32,359 nucleotides of DNA from Actinomycetes bacterium (GCA_023461115.1 JAEWOA010000322.1:1-32359); one strand, 5' to 3'; shown: positions 9,653-16,545, counted from the first letter of the stretch. Notes: a model not told the origin generated them from the sequence alone. Made by a program: numbers and translations.

Positions 9653-10269
9653 TTGCTTGCCGAAGAGACTGGAGTCGGCTCAGCGGCCACCCGCTCGACG
9701 ACCCAGCCGTCAGCCCAGGTCAGGGCGACAACGAAGTGGTAACTGCCACCGTCGTGGGCGCTGATGGTTGAGCCGTGCTCGTCAACCACGCGCGCCGGGC
9801 TCTGGTCGAAGTCGAGTTCTGCGAAGTACCACTTCCCGGGCGAGGTCTCGGAGCCGCGGGCGTTGGACAACGTCACTTCTGACCCGACTGATCGCTGCTT
9901 CGCCTTGTGCATCGCCTTGGCGTCATCGAGCGACGAGGTGCAGAACTCGCAGTCTCCGCCGGACATCGCGGCGAACGCCGCAGTCTCGGTCGTCGCGAAC
10001 ATGTAGTCGTAGAGCTCGAGGAAGTACGTGGCCGCCGCGGCGGCACCCTCCTTGCTCGGTTTGCTCATCGCCGCGGGCGGTACAGGCGGCTCGGGCGAGG
10101 TCGGTGCCGGGGAGGATGGCGAAGGGCTGGGGATGCTGGCGTGGCCGGTCGGGCGGGGCGTGGGTTCAGGGTCGGCTGGGTCGGCGCAGCCCGCGAGCGC
10201 CACCGTCGCGAGGATCGCGCTGGCCAGGGCCACGCGGGACAGGGCTGCGGCAGTTCGACGTCGTCGCAC
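9649..10269 (-). CDS. DUF6318 family lipoprotein
   Basis: The protein has 206 residues. A type II signal peptide is clear: a basic start (MRRRRTAAAL), a hydrophobic core and the lipobox LAGC, so the mature protein begins at Cys28 with a diacylglyceryl anchor. A Pro/Ser/Thr-rich linker (about residues 29-70) is followed by the globular DUF6318 region with YFLELYDYMFATTETAAF and the DCEFC cysteine pair. The function of DUF6318 is unknown. GTG at 10269 lies 6 nt after a TAGGTT hexamer without a Shine-Dalgarno sequence, so a leaderless message is likely. The gene is the first of a two-gene unit with the secreted PKD-like protein. Confidence 0.83.
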   Translation of the reverse strand: MRRRRTAAALSRVALASAILATVALAGCADPADPEPTPRPTGHASIPSPSPSSPAPTSPEPPVPPAAMSKPSKEGAAAAATYFLELYDYMFATTETAAFAAMSGGDCEFCTSSLDDAKAMHKAKQRSVGSEVTLSNARGSETSPGKWYFAELDFDQSPARVVDEHGSTISAHDGGSYHFVVALTWADGWVVERVAAEPTPVSSASK

Positions 10270-10275
10270 CCGCAG

Positions 10276-10281
10276 AACCTA
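10276..10281 (-). promoter_or_regulatory. Probable -10 of leaderless promoter for the lipoprotein gene
   Basis: TAGGTT on the minus strand is followed by 6 nt and GTG at 10269. Confidence 0.6.
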
Positions 10282-10319
10282 CCGAAATCGGACAGGCGTG
10301 GCGGGTGGTTCTCGCAGGT

Positions 10320-10328
10320 TGTGGACAA
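10320..10328 (-). other. Single perfect DnaA-box sequence
   Basis: The minus strand reads TTGTCCACA, the DnaA box preferred in high-GC actinobacteria. It lies about 40 nt upstream of the lipoprotein -10 and is isolated, so it is not an origin. It could be a regulatory DnaA site or chance. Confidence 0.35.
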
Positions 10329-10331
10329 CAT

Positions 10332-10349
10332 CGCACCCTCGGGGGTGCG
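10332..10349 (-). terminator. Candidate terminator of the aroA-rsgA-hisN-methyltransferase operon
   Basis: CGCACCC and GGGTGCG form a perfect 7-bp stem with a 4-nt loop, starting 6 nt after the methyltransferase stop on the minus strand. Only a weakly T-rich stretch (ATGTTGT) follows. Confidence 0.5.
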
Positions 10350-10354
10350 CACAA

Positions 10355-11113
10355 TCACCGGACGGCGGCCCGCCACGCGTAGGTGACGTAGGGGAAGTCG
10401 ACCTCGGCGCGGCCCGCGAGGTCGGGATGCGTCGCGGCCAGCGCGTCAACCTGTGCCAACGCGGCCGCACGCTCCTCGTCGGGCAGGACGAGGACGTAGG
10501 AGCGGCTGGCGGCGAGGGTCCCCAGGTCCGCGACCGGGAATGGGCGCGACCAGCGGAGGACGAAGGCCTCGCTCGGCGCGAACGCCGGACCGAGCGAGGG
10601 TGCGCCGTGGCGCGTGAACTGGTCCGGACCGGAGCCGGCGCGGCGCAGCACGTCGGAGTACGCCGCGACCCAGGGCACGGACTCGTCGCGGACGTTCCAC
10701 AGGACGGTCAGCCGACCGCCAGGAGCCAGGACGCGCGCGATCTCGGCCGCGGCCGCGCCCTCGTCGAACCAGTGCCACGCCTGCGCGACCGTCACCGCGG
10801 CGACGCTCGCGTCGGGCAGCGGGATCGACTCCGCTGTGCCGGAAAGCGCCCGCACCGTCGGCAGGGCCGCGGACAGTACCGCGCGCATCTCGTCGGACGG
10901 CTCGACCGCGACGACCTCGCGGCCGGTCGCCGCGAGTGCGGCCGTGAGCTTGCCGGTGCCTGCGCCGAGGTCCAGGACCGGCCCCGCCGGCGCCGCGTCC
11001 ACCGCGAACGCGACCGCCGGGGCGGGGTAGTCCGGGCGGGTCGCGGCGTACACATCGGCGCCGCGCGAGAACGAGGCGGCGTGTTCGGCGCGCCTGCCGG
11101 CGGGCGACGGCAT
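10355..11113 (-). CDS. Class I SAM-dependent methyltransferase
   Basis: The protein has 252 residues. Motif I is VLDLGAGTGK (about residues 46-55), the acidic end of strand 2 is VEPSDEMR, and the post-I region is VAAVTVAQAWHWFD. ARVLAPGGRLTVLWN is motif III. The N-terminal FSRGADVYAATRPDYP resembles the entry helix of UbiE/YcgJ-like methyltransferases. The substrate is unknown. The ATG shares one base with the hisN stop (TGATG), so translation is coupled, and this is the last gene of the operon before a hairpin. It is not closely alike to the methyltransferase at 2449 outside the SAM motifs. Confidence 0.85.
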   Translation of the reverse strand: MPSPAGRRAEHAASFSRGADVYAATRPDYPAPAVAFAVDAAPAGPVLDLGAGTGKLTAALAATGREVVAVEPSDEMRAVLSAALPTVRALSGTAESIPLPDASVAAVTVAQAWHWFDEGAAAAEIARVLAPGGRLTVLWNVRDESVPWVAAYSDVLRRAGSGPDQFTRHGAPSLGPAFAPSEAFVLRWSRPFPVADLGTLAASRSYVLVLPDEERAAALAQVDALAATHPDLAGRAEVDFPYVTYAWRAAVR

Positions 11114-11910
11114 CAGGGCAGCGGGTCCAGCAGGCCGAGCACCTCGTCGTGCAGCAGGCCGTTGGTGACGAGCGCGGAACCGCCGAACGGCCCCGGCACA
11201 CCGCGCACAGACGTGAACCGCCCACCCGCCTCGGTGACGATCGGCACGAGCGCCGCCATGTCGTGCAGCGCGAGCTCGGGCTCGGCGGAGATGTCGACCG
11301 CGCCCTCCGCGACCAGCACGTGGGACCAGAAGTCGCCGTACGCCCTCGTGCGCCAGACCTTGCGGGTCAGGCCCAGGAAGTCGTCGAGCTTGCCGCGCTC
11401 CGCCCAGCCGTCCAGGCTCGAGTACGACAGCGAGGCGTCCGCGAGCCGGTCGACCTTTGAGACGTGGATCTGCGAGGCCGACGCGAGCGACCGCCCGGTC
11501 CACGCGCCCGAGCCTTGCCCGGCCCACCACCGGCGGCCCAGCGCGGGCGCGGAGACGAGTCCGACGACCACCTGGTCGCCGTCGAGCAACGCGATCAGCG
11601 TGGCCCACACGGGCACTCCGCGCACGAAGTTCTTGGTGCCGTCGATCGGGTCGACCACCCAGCGGCGCGGGCCGTGGCCGGTGTCCGCGAACTCCTCGCC
11701 GTGCACGGCGTCCCGCGGGCGGGCCCGCGAGAGCTGCAAGCGGATCAGCTCCTCGGCCGCCTTGTCCGCGTCCGAGACGGGAGTGAGGTCCGGCTTGGTG
11801 TCGACGCGCAGGTCGAGGGACTTGAAGCGGGAGGTCGTCAGGGAGTCGACCTGGTCGGCCATCACGTGCGCGAGGCGCAGGTCGTCGTCGTACCCGGGGC
11901 GCAGGCTCAT
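11113..11910 (-). CDS. hisN: Histidinol-phosphatase, inositol monophosphatase family
   Basis: The protein has 265 residues. The inositol monophosphatase fold is shown by motif A, WVVDPIDGTKNFVRG, which holds the metal-binding Asp residues and the Thr, by the upstream metal-binding Glu of HGEE, and by the C-terminal ALHDMAALVPIVTEAGG (motif B). The N-terminal DTKPDLTPVSDADKAAEE is characteristic of actinobacterial HisN, which dephosphorylates L-histidinol phosphate in histidine biosynthesis. A broader phosphatase role cannot be excluded. ATG at 11910 lies 5 nt after the rsgA stop. It also lies 7 nt after a TAGCCT hexamer, so it may have its own leaderless promoter besides operon transcription. 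Confidence 0.88.
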   Translation of the reverse strand: MSLRPGYDDDLRLAHVMADQVDSLTTSRFKSLDLRVDTKPDLTPVSDADKAAEELIRLQLSRARPRDAVHGEEFADTGHGPRRWVVDPIDGTKNFVRGVPVWATLIALLDGDQVVVGLVSAPALGRRWWAGQGSGAWTGRSLASASQIHVSKVDRLADASLSYSSLDGWAERGKLDDFLGLTRKVWRTRAYGDFWSHVLVAEGAVDISAEPELALHDMAALVPIVTEAGGRFTSVRGVPGPFGGSALVTNGLLHDEVLGLLDPLP

Positions 11911-11915
11911 GCCGA

Positions 11916-13025
11916 TCAGGCTAGTGGTCCGGCGTCTTCCGGGCGTCGCTCCTGGTCGGGCGAGCCGAGCCGGGACGCCAACAGGCGCCGGAACGAGTCG
12001 ACGCGGAACGCACGCGCGGCCCGCTCGTCGCCCGCCGCCGCCGTGACCCATTCGTCGAGCTCGCAGTCGGGGGCGTCCGCGGTGTGGGTGCAGCCGCGCG
12101 GACACTCCTGCGCGACCTGCGCGAGCTCCGCGAACGCGCCCAGCAGGTGCGTCGGGTCGACGTGCGCGAGCCCGAAGGACCGAACGCCGGGGGTGTCGAT
12201 CACCCACGTCGGGGCGCCGGCGTCGGGCACCCGCAGCGCGACGGCCGACGTGGACGTGTGCCGGCCACGGCCCGTGACGTCGTTGACGACGCCCGTGGCG
12301 CGCTGGGCGGTCGGGACGAGCGCGTTGACGAGCGTCGACTTGCCGACGCCCGAGTGCCCGACCAGCACCGAGGTGCGCCCGGCGAGCGCCGCGCGCACGG
12401 AGTCGAGCCCGTGGATCACGCGCTCGTCGCGGGACCCGTCGGTGTGCGTCACGACGACCCGCACCCCGATCGGCGCGTACAGCCCGACGAGCGCCGCGGG
12501 GTCGGCCAGGTCCGCCTTGGTGAGCGCCAGCAGCACGTCCATGCCGGCGTCGTAGGCGGCGGCCACGCAACGGTCGATCATGCGCGTGCGTGGCTCGGGG
12601 TCGGCCAGTGCGGTGACGATGACGAGCTGGTCGGCGTTCGCGACGATGACGCGTTCGATCGGGTCGGTGTCGTCGGCGGTCCGACGAAGCACGGTCGACC
12701 GCTCGGTGATCCGGACGATCCGCGCGAGGCTGCCCTCGTCGCCCGTCGTGTCGCCGACGAGGTCGACGCGGTCCCCGGGCACGACCCGCTCGCGCCCGAG
12801 CTCGCGGGCCTTCATCGCGACCGCGCGCCGCTCGTGCGGCCCGTCCGGGTCGACGAGCACGGCGTACCGGCCCCGGTCGACGCCCGTGACGAGCGCCTGC
12901 TCGGCGTCGGCGTGCTCGGGCCGCTGCTTGGTGCGCGGGCGCGAGCCCTTGCCGGGCCGCACGCGCACGTCCTGCTCGTCGAACCGGCGTCCCCGGTCCG
13001 AGCGCGGCGACGGCTGCGGCGTCAG
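11916..13025 (-). CDS. rsgA: Ribosome small-subunit-dependent GTPase A (RsgA/YjeQ), apparent CTG start
   Basis: RsgA is a circularly permuted GTPase that checks late 30S subunit maturation. In the 369-residue reading, an OB-fold (about 45-115) precedes G4 TKAD (169-172), then G1 GHSGVGKST (223-231), a switch region TGRGRHTSTS and G3 DTPG (277-280). The C-terminal zinc knuckle is CPRGCTHTADAPDC (308-321). The start is unusual. The frame has no ATG, GTG or TTG between aroA's stop and GTG at 12968, but CTG at 13025 overlaps the aroA stop as CTGA. That CTG has GGGAGG exactly 6 nt upstream and restores the conserved FDEQDVRVRPGKGSRPRT N-terminus. The GTG start would give 350 residues and lose part of that segment. 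Confidence 0.92.
   Translation of the reverse strand: MTPQPSPRSDRGRRFDEQDVRVRPGKGSRPRTKQRPEHADAEQALVTGVDRGRYAVLVDPDGPHERRAVAMKARELGRERVVPGDRVDLVGDTTGDEGSLARIVRITERSTVLRRTADDTDPIERVIVANADQLVIVTALADPEPRTRMIDRCVAAAYDAGMDVLLALTKADLADPAALVGLYAPIGVRVVVTHTDGSRDERVIHGLDSVRAALAGRTSVLVGHSGVGKSTLVNALVPTAQRATGVVNDVTGRGRHTSTSAVALRVPDAGAPTWVIDTPGVRSFGLAHVDPTHLLGAFAELAQVAQECPRGCTHTADAPDCELDEWVTAAAGDERAARAFRVDSFRRLLASRLGSPDQERRPEDAGPLA
11918..11923 (-). promoter_or_regulatory. Possible internal leaderless promoter for hisN
   Basis: TAGCCT on the minus strand overlaps the last codons of rsgA and lies 7 nt before the hisN ATG. The same hexamer precedes aroA, the head gene of the operon. Confidence 0.45.
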
Positions 13026-14317
13026 CGGGCGCCTCCCAGCATCCCGTTCCACAGCCCGACGAAGTCCGGGATGGTCTTGCCTGTCGTCGCGACGTCCTCG
13101 ACGAGCACGCCGGGCACCTTGAGCCCGACGAGCGCTCCCGCGGTGGCCATGCGGTGGTCCGCGTACGAGCGCCAGACGGCGCCGGTGAGCGGGCGCGGGG
13201 TGACGACGAGGCCGTCGGCGGTCTGCTCGGCCTGCCCGCCCACGCGCGTGATCTCGGCCGCGAGCGCCGCGAGCCGGTCGGTCTCGTGGCCGCGCAAGTG
13301 CGCGATGCCGCGCAGGCGGGTGGGGGAGTCGGCGTGCACCGCGAGCGCGGCGATCGTCGGGGCGATCTCGCCGGCGGCGTGCAGGTCGAGGTCGACGCCG
13401 CGCACGTGGCCCGTGCCGGTGACCGTCAGGACATCGCCGTCCAGGCGGGTGGTCGCGCCCATGCGCTCCAGGATGCCCGGAAGCAGGCCACCCGGCTGGG
13501 TGGTGTCGCTGGGCCAGCCCGGCACGCGCACCGTGCCGCCCACGACGAGCGCGGCGCACAGGAAGGGGGCCGCGTTGGACAGGTCCGGCTCGACGCGCAC
13601 GTCCCGGCCTCGGATGGGGCCGGGCGCGACCTCCCAGATGGCCGGCCGCGAGTCGTCGACCCGCACGCCTGCGGCCCGCAGCGTCTCCACGGTCATCTCG
13701 ATGTGGGGCAGGCTCGGCAGCGTCGGGCCGGTGTGCCGCACGACGAGGCCCTGCTCGAAGCGGGCCGCGGCCAGCAGCAGCCCGGAGACGAACTGGCTGG
13801 ACTCCGACGCGTCGACGTCCACGTGCCCGCCGCGCACCGAGCCCGTGCCGTGCACGGTGAACGGGAGCCGCCCGGGCTCGCCTTCCTCGTCGACTCTGAC
13901 CCCGAGCGCCGCAAGGGCGCGGATGACCGGGCCGACGGGACGCGCGAGCGCCTCGACGTCGCCCTTGAAGTGCACGGGCCCGTCCGCGAGCGCCGCGACC
14001 GCGGGCAGGAAGCGCATGACCGTGCCGGCCAGGCCGCAGTCGATCGTGACGTGCCCGCGCAGGGGCGCTGGCTCGACGACCATGTGCTCGCCCAGGTCCA
14101 CGCCGACCCCGAGGGTCTCGAGCGCCGTGGCCATGAGCCGCGTGTCGCGGGAGACCAGCGCGGAGCGCAGCACCGACGGGGAGTCCGCGAGCGCCGCGAT
14201 CACCAGGTACCGGTTGGTCAGCGACTTCGACCCGGGCACGTCGACGGTGGCGTCGAGCGGCGCGTCGGCGGTGGGCGCCGGCCAGAGGGCGGCCGTGGGC
14301 GCGTCGGTCGTCGTCAT
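13022..14317 (-). CDS. aroA: 3-phosphoshikimate 1-carboxyvinyltransferase (EPSP synthase)
   Basis: This 431-residue cytosolic enzyme of the shikimate pathway joins phosphoenolpyruvate and shikimate 3-phosphate to give EPSP. PGSKSLTNRYLVIAALAD near the N-terminus binds substrate. CGLAGTVMRFLPAVAAL is the actinobacterial form of the PEP-binding loop. ESSQFVSGLLLAAA, DLSNAAPFLCAAL, RGHETDRLAALAAEI and DHRMATAGALVGL follow in the family order, so the protein is complete. ATG at 14317 lies 6 nt after TAGCCT without a Shine-Dalgarno sequence and looks leaderless. It heads a four-gene operon and overlaps rsgA by 4 nt. The aroA-rsgA-hisN order near sigR-rsrA recalls the arrangement in other actinobacteria. 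Confidence 0.96.
   Translation of the reverse strand: MTTTDAPTAALWPAPTADAPLDATVDVPGSKSLTNRYLVIAALADSPSVLRSALVSRDTRLMATALETLGVGVDLGEHMVVEPAPLRGHVTIDCGLAGTVMRFLPAVAALADGPVHFKGDVEALARPVGPVIRALAALGVRVDEEGEPGRLPFTVHGTGSVRGGHVDVDASESSQFVSGLLLAAARFEQGLVVRHTGPTLPSLPHIEMTVETLRAAGVRVDDSRPAIWEVAPGPIRGRDVRVEPDLSNAAPFLCAALVVGGTVRVPGWPSDTTQPGGLLPGILERMGATTRLDGDVLTVTGTGHVRGVDLDLHAAGEIAPTIAALAVHADSPTRLRGIAHLRGHETDRLAALAAEITRVGGQAEQTADGLVVTPRPLTGAVWRSYADHRMATAGALVGLKVPGVLVEDVATTGKTIPDFVGLWNGMLGGAR
13023..13037 (-). promoter_or_regulatory. Strong ribosome-binding site before a CTG start codon of rsgA
   Basis: GGGAGG (13037-13032), a 6-nt spacer and CTG (13025-13023) lie on the minus strand. The CTG overlaps the aroA TGA in a 4-nt CTGA, the same geometry as the ATGA and GTGA junctions elsewhere in this window. 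Confidence 0.6.
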
Positions 14318-14323
14318 ACGCCC

Positions 14324-14329
14324 AGGCTA
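14324..14329 (-). promoter_or_regulatory. Probable -10 of leaderless aroA operon promoter
   Basis: TAGCCT on the minus strand is followed by 6 nt and ATG at 14317. Confidence 0.6.
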
Positions 14330-14335
14330 ATGGCC

Positions 14336-14384
14336 CGCCGGGCTCCGCCTGCCCGGCGTCTCAACCGACGCCCGCGTTGCGGGC
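14336..14384 (-). terminator. Two hairpins between DoxX-like gene and aroA, candidate terminator
   Basis: GCCCGC-GTT-GCGGGC (14370-14384) has 6-bp arms, and CGCCGGGC/GCCCGGCG (14336-14358) has 8-bp arms with a 7-nt loop. Both lie after the DoxX-like stop on the minus strand. Neither has a T tract, and the second also covers the expected -35 region of aroA, so it might instead be regulatory. Confidence 0.4.
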
Positions 14385-14398
14385 CAGGGTGGGGCGCC

Positions 14399-14875
14399 TC
14401 AGTCGAGCGACCCGGCGGCGTGCTCGTCGCGCGAGTGCTGGACGCGCCAGGCCAGGCCCGGACGGCCCTCGCGGTCGGCCGCCGCCAGGATCGCGCCGCC
14501 GGTGGACGACAGCGCGCGGACCAGGCGGTCGCGGCGGGCCTTGGCGGCGGGCTTGTCTCCCGCGTCGGCCGCCTTGTCCGGGAGGTTCGCGACGATCAAC
14601 GGGGCGGTCAGCACTGCGAGCGCGAGCGCCGCAGTGCGTGGGGCCTTGCCGAGGACGAGCAGCAGCCCGGCGCCCGCGACCGCGACGCCGTGCGCCTGCA
14701 CCGCGGTCGTCAGCTGCGCCTCCGAGATCCGCAGGTCCTGCGACGTCAGGCGGGAGAGCCGGTCGAGCGCCGCGCGCGCGTCCTTGGCGTGCGGGCCGGG
14801 GTGGCGCAGGACGTCGAGCCCTTCGGCGATGAACCAGCTCGCGAACAGCGGCCGTGCGATCCGTCGCAACAGCAT
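14399..14875 (-). CDS. DoxX family membrane protein
   Basis: The protein has 158 residues. It begins LLRRIARPLFASWFIAEGLDVLRHPGPHA, the DoxX-type first helix with a following His-Pro turn. Two or three further hydrophobic segments follow (AVQAHGVAVAGAGLLLVLG, TAALALAVLTAPLIVAN) before a charged C-terminal tail. Some DoxX relatives act in membrane redox or detoxification complexes in mycobacteria; the exact role here is unknown. AGGAGG (14887-14882) sits 6 nt before the ATG, so it is translated from an ordinary leader, 46 nt downstream of the ferritin stop. Co-transcription with ferritin is likely and would be consistent with an oxidative-stress link. Confidence 0.78.
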   Translation of the reverse strand: MLLRRIARPLFASWFIAEGLDVLRHPGPHAKDARAALDRLSRLTSQDLRISEAQLTTAVQAHGVAVAGAGLLLVLGKAPRTAALALAVLTAPLIVANLPDKAADAGDKPAAKARRDRLVRALSSTGGAILAAADREGRPGLAWRVQHSRDEHAAGSLD

Positions 14876-14921
14876 CAGCAGCCTCCTGGGGTCGTCACGC
14901 CGATGGGTCTACGCCGAGGGT

Positions 14922-15461
14922 CTACAGGGCGCCGCCCGCGGCGGCCGGGGCGTCGGCGGACTCGCCCGCGTCGCCGATCTGCTCGCGCGCGACGTAGTTC
15001 TCCAGGTCGAACAGGTTGGTGCCGGCGCGCTGCGCGACGTTCAGCAGCGTGGTCGCGGACGCGACCTCCTCGACCTGCTCCTTGAGGAACCACAGCAGGA
15101 ACTGCTCGCCCAGCGCGTCGCCCTCGTCGCGGGCCGCGCGGAAGATCGCCTCGATCTGCGCGGTGACCTGCTTCTCCTGCGCGAGCGCGAGCGCGATCGG
15201 GTCCGTCACCGCGGTGAAGCTGTTGCGCACGGGCGAGCCGGCGGGGATCTCGACGGGCAGGTCCCGGTCCAGCAGGTACTGGACGAGCATCATCGCGTGG
15301 TTGCGCTCCTCGAGCGACTGCCGGTAGTAGTGCGCGGCGAGCTGCGGCAGGTCCTGCGAGTCGCACCACACGGCGATCGCGACGTACTGCTGGTGGGCGT
15401 CGAATTCGTGGCCGATCTGCTCGCGGAGCAGGCGGAGGAACGCGGAGTCGTCGGCAGGCAT
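14922..15461 (-). CDS. Ferritin
   Basis: This 179-residue non-heme ferritin oxidises Fe(II) and stores iron in a 24-subunit shell. Ferroxidase residues are visible: Glu and His in HEFDAHQQYVAIA, Glu-Glu-x-x-His in SLEERNHAMMLVQYL, Glu in LAQEKQVTAQIEAIF and Glu/Gln residues in EQFLLWFLKEQVEEV. The length and four-helix pattern fit BfrB/Ftn-type actinobacterial ferritins. I see no Met placed as in heme-binding bacterioferritin, though this is not certain. ATG at 15461 is 6 nt after TAGCGT, so a leaderless message is likely. It is divergent from sigR, and a SigR-type promoter for the other direction starts only 22 nt upstream. Confidence 0.92.
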   Translation of the reverse strand: MPADDSAFLRLLREQIGHEFDAHQQYVAIAVWCDSQDLPQLAAHYYRQSLEERNHAMMLVQYLLDRDLPVEIPAGSPVRNSFTAVTDPIALALAQEKQVTAQIEAIFRAARDEGDALGEQFLLWFLKEQVEEVASATTLLNVAQRAGTNLFDLENYVAREQIGDAGESADAPAAAGGAL

Positions 15462-15467
15462 ACGAGC

Positions 15468-15473
15468 ACGCTA
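15468..15473 (-). promoter_or_regulatory. Probable -10 of leaderless ferritin promoter
   Basis: TAGCGT on the minus strand is followed by 6 nt and ATG at 15461. I saw no IdeR/DtxR iron box near it. Confidence 0.6.
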
Positions 15474-15482
15474 CGCGGCCGA

Positions 15483-15511
15483 GGGAATGCGCGCGCCCTC
15501 GTCGGGGGTTG
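15483..15511 (+). promoter_or_regulatory. Candidate SigR/SigH-type (thiol stress) promoter upstream of sigR
   Basis: GGGAAT (15483-15488) and GTTG (15508-15511) are separated by 19 nt, matching the SigR consensus GGAAT-N18/19-GTT. Transcription would begin near 15517-15521, just at an in-frame ATG (15521) upstream of the main sigR start. It would make the sigR operon autoregulatory. Confidence 0.6.
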
Positions 15512-15629
15512 ACGCACAACATGAGTGCCGCCGTCCTGACGCGCCCAGCGCAGCCCGCGGAAGCCGGTGACCCCATCGAAGGCCTGTCCCAACCGTGGGC
15601 CACGCGCGGTGGCACACGGCTTCGGGGCC

Positions 15630-15635
15630 TAGGCT
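15630..15635 (+). promoter_or_regulatory. Candidate second (housekeeping) sigR promoter, -10
   Basis: TAGGCT lies 8 nt before the ATG at 15644 and fits the near-leaderless TANNNT pattern of neighbouring genes. No clear -35 is seen. Confidence 0.45.
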
Positions 15636-15643
15636 CGGCACCG

Positions 15644-16282
15644 ATGAGCGACGACTACGACGACGCCACCACCGACCGGGCCCCGGCGGAGGACGACGCG
15701 ACGCGCACCGAGCGGTTCGAGGCGGAGGCGCTGGTCTACCTGGACCAGCTCTACGGCGCGGCACTGCGCATGACGCGCAATCCCGCGGATGCCGAGGACT
15801 TGGTGCAGGAGACCTTCACCAAGGCGTTCGCCGCGTTCCACCAGTACCGGCCGGGCACCAACCTCAAGGCGTGGCTCTACCGGATCCTGACCAACACGTA
15901 CATCAACTCCTACCGCAAGAAGCAGCGCGAGCCCCAGCAGTCGCACGCGGAGGAGATCGAGGACTGGCAGCTCGCGCGTGCGGCGTCGCACACGTCGACC
16001 GGCCTGCGCTCGGCCGAGGCGGAGGCGCTCGACCATCTGCCGGACTCGGACGTGAAGGACGCGCTCCAGCAGATCCCCGAGGACTTCCGCATGGCCGTGT
16101 ACCTCGCGGACGTCGAGGGCTTCGCGTACAAGGAGATCGCGGAGATCATGGGCACGCCGATCGGGACCGTCATGTCGCGCCTGCACCGCGGGCGCGGCCA
16201 GCTGCGGGAGCTGCTCGAGGACTATGCGCGGGAGCGCGGGCTGGTGCCCGCGACGGCCTCGTCGGGAGAGGACGAGCGATGA
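15644..16282 (+). CDS. sigR: ECF sigma factor SigR/SigH (possible longer isoform from 15521)
   Basis: This 212-residue ECF sigma factor of the SigR/SigH (ECF12) type directs transcription of thiol-oxidative stress genes. Region 2 is shown by LYGAALRMTRNPADAEDLVQ and ETFTKAFAAFHQYRPGTNLK, continuing to AWLYRILTNTYINSYRKKQR. Region 4 is EDFRMAVYLADVEGFAYKEI, then AEIMGTPIGTVMSRLHRGR with its DNA-recognition helix. The frame is open upstream to ATG 15521, adding 41 residues (MSAAVLTRPAQPAEAG and onward) for a 253-residue form. A SigR-type promoter places transcription just at that ATG. In Streptomyces an unstable, N-terminally extended SigR isoform is made from the stress-induced promoter, and the layout here looks the same. 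The stop overlaps rsrA by 4 nt (ATGA). Confidence 0.93.
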   Translation: MSDDYDDATTDRAPAEDDATRTERFEAEALVYLDQLYGAALRMTRNPADAEDLVQETFTKAFAAFHQYRPGTNLKAWLYRILTNTYINSYRKKQREPQQSHAEEIEDWQLARAASHTSTGLRSAEAEALDHLPDSDVKDALQQIPEDFRMAVYLADVEGFAYKEIAEIMGTPIGTVMSRLHRGRGQLRELLEDYARERGLVPATASSGEDER

Positions 16283-16545
16283 CGCAGGAGAAGCGGGACG
16301 ACTGCGGGTGCGACGAGGCGGTGTCCGAGCTCTGGGCGTATCTCGACTCCGAGTTGGAGCGCCCCGAGGCGGACCGCGTGCGCGCGCACCTGGAGAGCTG
16401 CCACGGCTGCCTGGAGGAGCACGACGTCGAGCTCGTCGTGAAGAAGCTCGTGCGCCGCTGCTACGAGTCGGACCCGACCGCGCCGGACGCGCTGCGCGCG
16501 CGCATCCACGAGACGTTGACGACGATCCGGATCACGCGCTCCTAG
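16279..16545 (+). CDS. rsrA: Zinc-containing redox-sensitive anti-sigma factor RsrA
   Basis: The protein has 88 residues. It has the zinc-binding anti-sigma (ZAS) motif HxxxCxxC in AHLESCHGC, placing His37, Cys41 and Cys44, with an N-terminal Cys11 (and Cys9) in CGCDEAVSEL. These positions agree with the Cys11/His37/Cys41/Cys44 zinc and redox residues described for Streptomyces RsrA. A further Cys near the C-terminus lies in RRCYES. In the reduced zinc form it should hold SigR inactive. Disulfide stress would release zinc and the sigma factor. The ATGA overlap with sigR favours matched synthesis of the two partners. Confidence 0.92.
   Translation: MTQEKRDDCGCDEAVSELWAYLDSELERPEADRVRAHLESCHGCLEEHDVELVVKKLVRRCYESDPTAPDALRARIHETLTTIRITRS

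Noticed and set aside
15462..15482. IdeR/DtxR iron box at the ferritin promoter
   Set aside because: The sequence around the ferritin -10 has no match to the TTAGGTTAGGCTAACC-type palindrome.
15509..15520. TTG 15509 as the start of the long SigR form
   Set aside because: It forms part of the SigR-type -10 (GTTG) and therefore lies before the expected transcription start; ATG 15521 is the first usable codon.
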